A stretch of DNA of 9,360 bases from Ruminococcaceae bacterium UBA6364 (GTDB lineage: Bacteria; Bacillota; Clostridia; Oscillospirales; Acutalibacteraceae), in assembly GCA_002440045.1 (NCBI GenBank), contig DJRI01000047.1, positions 1 to 9,360 on the forward strand. Direction: 5' to 3'. Positions 5,850-9,360 of the stretch are shown here, one piece after another. Positions within the stretch are counted from its first letter, which is position 1. Every line of letters starts with the position of its first letter. The notes below the pieces were generated by a model, which was not told the DNA's origin, did not search any database, and saw only the letters and a list, made by a program, of their open reading frames with translations. Both the position numbers and the translations under genes were made by a program.

Positions 5850-5881
5850 TTGCATTTTGTAATGTTATATGATAGTATAAT
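5850..5881 (+). promoter_or_regulatory. Likely promoter of the TetR-family gene, with dyads
   Basis: A perfect -10 TATAAT lies at 5876-5881. The best -35 candidate, TTGCAT (5850-5855), is 20 nt away, longer than ideal; TAGTAT at 5873-5878 would give 17 nt but is a poorer box. Two dyads overlap the promoter: TTATA-N6-TATAA (5865-5880), covering the -10, and AATATTACA (5831-5839) with TGTAATGTT (5858-5866), 9 bp with one G-T pair, around the -35. TetR-type regulators often repress themselves, so the shorter dyad is a candidate autoregulatory operator. The AT-rich composition makes chance matches easy. Confidence 0.45.
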
Positions 5882-5887
5882 TCATAG

Positions 5888-6048
5888 GTGTAAAGGAAGC
5901 GGTCATCCGAACTTTTATCCGTTTAAATGATTACACAATTTAAAATGCGGATTTTTCGCGTTTTATTTTCAGTAAGCGTTTCAGACGGACCATTCCTACA
6001 GATGCCGGATCACCTGCCACAAATTATCTCAAGAAAAGGTGTGAACGT
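5888..6048 (+). promoter_or_regulatory. Long structured 5' leader of the TetR gene, candidate translational riboregulator
   Basis: If transcription starts about 7 nt after the -10 at 5876-5881, the mRNA has a leader of about 160 nt. Visible pairings: (a) AGGAA (5894-5898) and GGTC (5901-5904) with TTCCT (5993-5997) and GACC (5988-5991), a closing stem; (b) inside it a hairpin, ATCCG-TTTAAAT (5917-5928) with ATTTAAA (5938-5944) and CGGAT (5948-5952); (c) CACCT (6011-6015) with AGGTG (6037-6041), which covers the Shine-Dalgarno; (d) an alternative, GGTCATCCG (5901-5909) with CGGATCACC (6006-6014), 8 of 9 positions paired, which would free the Shine-Dalgarno and is incompatible with (a) and (c). 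I recognise no known riboswitch class. There is no open reading frame worth calling in this 274-nt gap. Confidence 0.42.
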
Positions 6049-6633
6049 ATGAACGGTTCCTCAAGAAGAACAATCAACGAAAACGACAGACGCGTTAAAA
6101 GAACAAAACGCTCTTTGCGCGACGCTCTCTTTAAACTTTTGAGCGAAAAGCCCTTTAACCAGATTTCTGTTACTGAGCTTACAGACCTCGCCGATGTAAA
6201 CAGGGCTACTTTCTATTTCTATTATGACGACATATACGATATGCTTATCCATATTCAGGACGAGGTATTTGCTCAGTTTGAATCGCTCGTTCTCGGCAAC
6301 GACATTCTCGATTCTACCGACGAAATGGAAGAGTATTTCACAGGGCTTCTTAATTTCTGCATCGAAAACTACGATATGTGCAGATTCGTTCTTTCAAACG
6401 ACGTCAGCAACGTTCTTTGGAAAAAGATTATTAAGCTCATTACAAGAAACGTTCCCAACTCCAAAAAACGCTTTCCTGCAGACGACCCCAGATGCTACAT
6501 CACAACATATGCCATATCCGCTCTTATCGGCGTTGTTACGGCATGGCTTAGCGACGGAATGAAGGTTCCCGCAGAAGAGCTTGCAAAAGTTATGACAAAG
6601 CTTTATCTCGGCGGTTCTTCAAGCGTAAAATAA
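6049..6633 (+). CDS. TetR/AcrR-family transcriptional regulator
   Basis: This 194-residue protein has the TetR layout: a basic N-terminal tail (1-20), a DNA-binding domain with the helix-turn-helix at about 38-58 (ISVTELTDLADVNRATFYFYY), followed by DDIYDMLIHIQDEV, and an all-helical C-terminal ligand and dimerisation domain (about 90-190). The FYFYYDDIYDML junction and the C-terminal half (LIGVVTAWLSDGMKVPAEELAKVM) resemble the DhaS-like TetR subgroup of Firmicutes; the ligand is unknown. The ATG is supported by AAAGGTG (6035-6041). It is preceded by an unusual long leader that may control its translation and followed by a strong terminator (6651-6700). The next gene, a large ABC permease, is convergent. 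Control of that transporter is plausible from proximity but not shown, because the transporter's promoter lies outside the window. Confidence 0.92.
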   Translation: MNGSSRRTINENDRRVKRTKRSLRDALFKLLSEKPFNQISVTELTDLADVNRATFYFYYDDIYDMLIHIQDEVFAQFESLVLGNDILDSTDEMEEYFTGLLNFCIENYDMCRFVLSNDVSNVLWKKIIKLITRNVPNSKKRFPADDPRCYITTYAISALIGVVTAWLSDGMKVPAEELAKVMTKLYLGGSSSVK

Positions 6634-6650
6634 GTCCGTTTTAAAAAATC

Positions 6651-6700
6651 AAACGCAATTCACGGTGCATTTTTTAAGCAGTTGTGAATTGCGTTTTTTA
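6651..6700 (+). terminator. Intrinsic terminator of the TetR gene
   Basis: AAACGCAATTCAC (6651-6663) pairs perfectly over 13 bp with GTGAATTGCGTTT (6684-6696), with a 20-nt loop that can form a small inner TGC/GCA pairing. The T-run TTTTTT (6694-6699) follows. It starts 17 nt after the TetR stop codon. Confidence 0.87.
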
Positions 6701-6721
6701 TTATGGCATTACTTATTTCAT

Positions 6722-6760
6722 AAAAAAAGCCGCAGCACAGTTGTTTGTGATGCGGCTTTT
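6722..6760 (-). terminator. Intrinsic terminator of the ABC permease gene
   Basis: AAAAGCCGCA (6725-6734) pairs with TGCGGCTTTT (6751-6760). Beyond one G-A mismatch, CACA (6736-6739) pairs with TGTG (6746-6749), with a 6-nt loop. Read on the minus strand the stem is followed by seven Ts (plus 6728-6722). It begins 7 nt beyond the permease stop codon. Together with the terminator at 6651-6700 it separates the two convergent genes. Confidence 0.88.
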
Positions 6761-6767
6761 AATATAA

Positions 6768-9360
6768 TTACTCTACGGATTTAAGCGACTCAACCATGCT
6801 TATCTTTTTGAGTTTAAAGTGCATAGCAAGGTTTACTATGACCGCAAACAGCAATGTGAGCGCCGCGGATATAACGAAGCTTAAAGGCTTTAAGTCCGTG
6901 CTGAACGTAACCGTGTCAATATCTATAACACCGATTATGGCAAAGTTAAGGAATACGCCGAGAACAAGCCCCAAAATTATGCCGATAACGGTTAAGAAAA
7001 CGTTTTCACGGTAAATATACGCCGAAACCTCGCCGTCATAGAAGCCGAGAACCTTAAGAGTTGCAAGCTCTCTTATGCGCTCGTTGATGTTTATATTGTT
7101 AAGGTTATAAAGAACAACAAACGCAAGCGCCATTGCGGCGAATATAAGGATTATCGTAACAAGGTTAAGGCTGTTGATTATGTTCTTGAAATTGTCGATA
7201 ACAACAGATGTATAAACCGTTCCGTTTATGCCGTCTATATCGTTAATCTGCGTTTCAAGAGCATTTTTGTCGTCCGCAGTGAAGTTATCGGGCGTGTGGC
7301 AGAAGAGGTAGTTATATGTCGGCGCACTGCCCGTGATATTAGCATAGCACGTCGGCGTAAGGTATACATAGTGGAAGGTATAGTTATCAACAATGCCAGT
7401 TACGGGAATCGTATATTCAACCGTTCTTGAGCCTTCAAGCCACGTTACCTTGATTGAATCGCCGACCTTTGTGTTTGTCTTTTTGGCAAACTTGCTTGTG
7501 ATAATTGCGCCGTCGTCCGTAAGACTTACCGTTTTGCCCTTGTGAACAAGGTTTACAAACTGCGGAAGCGTTTCGGGCGATTCGCTTACAAGCACGTCAA
7601 CCTCAAGTCGTTCGTCGCTTCTGTCGGAGAAGCCTGTGCAGACTTTAAGATAACCGAGCATTGACGACTCAATGCCGTTAAGAGAATTGACTTTTGAAAC
7701 AATTTCGCTGTCCTGCGAGCTACTTTGACCGCGCTTTAAAACGACCTGAAGGTCATACTGCGCAACGCCGTTTTCGCCGTACTGATTTTCAATAACCGAC
7801 GAAATTGAGTCCTGAAGCCCGAACGCCGCAAGCATAAGCGCCGTACAGCCGGCAATACCGAGGACGGTAACAAAAAATCTCTTTTTGTTTCTGAAAAGAT
7901 TTCGCGCGGTAACCTTTGAAGTGAAATTCATTCTGTTCCAGATGAACTTTATGTTTTCGAGGAACACGCGCTTGCCCTCTTTCGGGGGCTTCGGGCGCAT
8001 AAGTACTGCGGGAACCGAAACAAGCTCGCTTCTGCACGCAAGAAGCGCCGCGCCGACTGTCGTTCCGACAGAAAGAATTATGCCGAGAACTATATAAACG
8101 GGAATGTAATGAATTACAAGGTCGGGTATGTCATACATTATCTGCCACGCCGAGAAAATCGCTTTGGGGAAAACATAGAAGCCCGCCGAAACACCGATTA
8201 TAACGCCGAAAAGGCTTGCCGTGCCCGCATACAAAATATACTTTCCGACAATCATTTTGTTTGAATAGCCGAGAGCCTTTAACGTACCGAGCTGTGTGCG
8301 CTCCTCTTCAACCATTCTTGTCATTGTGGTAAGGCAAATAAGCGTTGACACAATAAAGAAGAAGGTCGGGAAAATGTAAGCAAGCTTCTGCATATTTTCG
8401 GCAACCTGACCGTAGCCCGTGTAGCCCGGGGAATCGTTGCGGTCATAAACAAACCAGAACGCGCCGTTTTTAATGTTCTCAATAAGCGCAACGCCCTTAT
8501 TGTATTCGGTTTTTGCGGTACCGAGCTTTGCTTCGGCTTCTGCCTCGGCGTCTTTAAGCTTCTTTTCGGCGCTGACTATAAGCGCTTTGATGTTCTGATA
8601 CTGCTGGGTCTTTGTTGCAAGTGTTATTTGCGCCTGATTGTATTTTGTCTGCGCTTCAATTGCGCCGAGCTTTAAAGTAAGACCGCTTTCGTCAAGCTTT
8701 GTTTTATATGCGGCAAGCTGTTTTTCCGCCGAAGAAAGCTGTGCTTTTGCGGCTTTAAGCTGAGCGTCGGCAGATTTAAGCTGAGCGTCGGCGGCATCAT
8801 ACTCCGCCTTTTTTTGGTCATATTCAGCCTTGCTCGCGCGATACTTTTCCTCTGCAACGGCAAGCTCCGTTGTGTATTGGTCAAGAAGCGTTTCAACTTC
8901 AACTATCGCTTCGGCGGCTGTTCCCTGAGCCGTAAGAGAAGCAAGAGAACGAAGCGTTTTTGCAAGCTCCGGATTTGTTTCTTCAAGTCTGTCAGCCATA
9001 CCGTTAAGGTCAAGGTCGCCTATTGCAACGTTCTGATTCTCTTTGAGTGTAGCAAGCGTTGTCTCGGTAGCCTGAATCATCTTTTTAGCGGCGGTGATTT
9101 CAGCGGCAGCCAATGTAAGCTGAACGTTTGCCGACTCAAGCTGACTGTTTGCGTCGTCGGCGGCGGCACGGTTAGTGTCGTATTCGCTCTGACGTTTTAA
9201 AAGCTCGGCGTTTCCTTCTGTGACAGCCTGCGCTTTAACGTTATATTCGGTAACTGCGGCAACGTATTCGTCGCTTCCCGAATCAATCTCGGCCTGGGCG
9301 GCGTTATACTGTTTCTCCATTTCGGCCTGAGCGTCTTTTAACTGCTGTTCGCCTGTTTTT
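6768..9360 (-). CDS. FtsX-like ABC transporter permease with long extracellular coiled coil (partial, N-terminus outside window)
   Basis: This is the C-terminal part of a large permease; the frame stays open past the right edge (...EQQLKDAQAEMEKQ), so the ATG at 9318-9320 is an internal methionine. Residues are counted from that methionine (850 in view). About 1-285 form an Ala/Lys/Glu/Gln-rich coiled coil, expected to be extracellular. The first FtsX domain follows: a membrane helix at about 314-332, the cytoplasmic motif EEERTQLGTLKALGYSN (338-354), and helices at about 361-385 and 401-429. A linker leads to TARNLFRNKKRFFVTVLGIAG and a helix at about 482-500, then an extracellular domain (about 505-710). 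The second FtsX domain has helices at about 717-740, 771-797 and 811-835, with the matching motif ERIRELATLKVLGF (747-760). Family members work with a separate ATPase, often in peptide or antibiotic export, lipoprotein release or stress sensing; the substrate cannot be predicted here. The ATPase gene is not in the window. Confidence 0.93.
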   Translation of the reverse strand, partial: KTGEQQLKDAQAEMEKQYNAAQAEIDSGSDEYVAAVTEYNVKAQAVTEGNAELLKRQSEYDTNRAAADDANSQLESANVQLTLAAAEITAAKKMIQATETTLATLKENQNVAIGDLDLNGMADRLEETNPELAKTLRSLASLTAQGTAAEAIVEVETLLDQYTTELAVAEEKYRASKAEYDQKKAEYDAADAQLKSADAQLKAAKAQLSSAEKQLAAYKTKLDESGLTLKLGAIEAQTKYNQAQITLATKTQQYQNIKALIVSAEKKLKDAEAEAEAKLGTAKTEYNKGVALIENIKNGAFWFVYDRNDSPGYTGYGQVAENMQKLAYIFPTFFFIVSTLICLTTMTRMVEEERTQLGTLKALGYSNKMIVGKYILYAGTASLFGVIIGVSAGFYVFPKAIFSAWQIMYDIPDLVIHYIPVYIVLGIILSVGTTVGAALLACRSELVSVPAVLMRPKPPKEGKRVFLENIKFIWNRMNFTSKVTARNLFRNKKRFFVTVLGIAGCTALMLAAFGLQDSISSVIENQYGENGVAQYDLQVVLKRGQSSSQDSEIVSKVNSLNGIESSMLGYLKVCTGFSDRSDERLEVDVLVSESPETLPQFVNLVHKGKTVSLTDDGAIITSKFAKKTNTKVGDSIKVTWLEGSRTVEYTIPVTGIVDNYTFHYVYLTPTCYANITGSAPTYNYLFCHTPDNFTADDKNALETQINDIDGINGTVYTSVVIDNFKNIINSLNLVTIILIFAAMALAFVVLYNLNNININERIRELATLKVLGFYDGEVSAYIYRENVFLTVIGIILGLVLGVFLNFAIIGVIDIDTVTFSTDLKPLSFVISAALTLLFAVIVNLAMHFKLKKISMVESLKSVE
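8754..8792 (-). repeat. Tandem 21-bp repeat encoding coiled-coil heptads
   Basis: TTTAAGCTGAGCGTCGGC occurs identically at 8754-8771 and 8775-8792, an exact 21-bp period. On the minus strand the two units encode consecutive heptads of the permease coiled coil (AADAQLK, SADAQLK); the next heptad (AAKAQLS) is a more diverged copy. It points to growth of the coil by in-frame duplication. Confidence 0.75.

Noticed and set aside
6007..6015. 16S-like GGATCACCT as a fragment of an rRNA gene
   Set aside because: Only nine bases match and the flanks have no rRNA character; it is treated only as a possible anti-SD mimic.
8814..9200. 128-codon plus-strand open frame opposite the permease stalk
   Set aside because: It arises from the low-complexity coiled-coil codons on the other strand.
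9318..9320. Methionine codon as the start of the ABC permease
   Set aside because: The frame stays open and coiled-coil-like to the window edge, there is no Shine-Dalgarno before it, and the family needs an N-terminal membrane helix before the stalk.
1..9360. CRISPR array, insertion sequence, phage or toxin-antitoxin system
   Set aside because: No regularly spaced repeats, transposase or integrase motifs, terminal inverted repeats or paired small toxin genes are visible; the XRE gene stands alone between its own promoter and terminator.

Overview
The window looks like chromosomal DNA from a Gram-positive clostridial bacterium, probably an Oscillospiraceae/Ruminococcaceae-type gut anaerobe. 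The reasons are strong purine-rich Shine-Dalgarno sites, AT-rich sigma-A promoters, hairpin-plus-T-run terminators, and the gene families present: a DUF1858 CxxC protein, the long Gram-positive nicotinate phosphoribosyltransferase, a DUF1015 protein, and a clostridial FtsX-like permease with a very long coiled coil. No mobile element, CRISPR array, phage gene, tRNA or rRNA is visible. This is mostly ordinary core-genome content.

Layout from left to right: (1) the C-terminal end of a small two-helix membrane protein (+), then a DUF1858 redox-disulfide protein (+), closed by a long bidirectional terminator hairpin. (2) On the minus strand, a two-gene unit in which pncB (NAD salvage) is followed, with a 1-nt stop/start overlap, by an RluA-family pseudouridine synthase. 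Its consensus-like promoter is overlapped and flanked by two dyads sharing the same half-site. (3) Divergent from pncB, a small XRE-type HTH regulator (+) with its own extended -10 promoter and terminator. (4) A DUF1015 gene followed 24 nt later by nfo (endonuclease IV), read from one good promoter through a leader hairpin. (5) A TetR-family regulator (+) preceded by a roughly 160-nt leader that can be folded in two mutually exclusive ways around its ribosome binding site. (6) Convergent to it and running off the right edge, a large FtsX-type ABC transporter permease (-). A pair of back-to-back terminators separates the two.

How the genes may work together: pncB supplies NAD precursors from nicotinic acid and is the gene with the clearest candidate operators. 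Nfo is an abasic-site repair enzyme, and its link with DUF1015 is positional only. The TetR gene lies next to the ABC permease gene, as is common for efflux or peptide-sensing exporters, but the convergent arrangement means they do not share a promoter region. The partner ATPase gene is not in view.

The most interesting non-coding features are the tetR leader and the paired dyads at the pncB promoter. The leader contains an anti-Shine-Dalgarno segment and an upstream segment able to capture it. Both were found by eye and need folding and comparative analysis.
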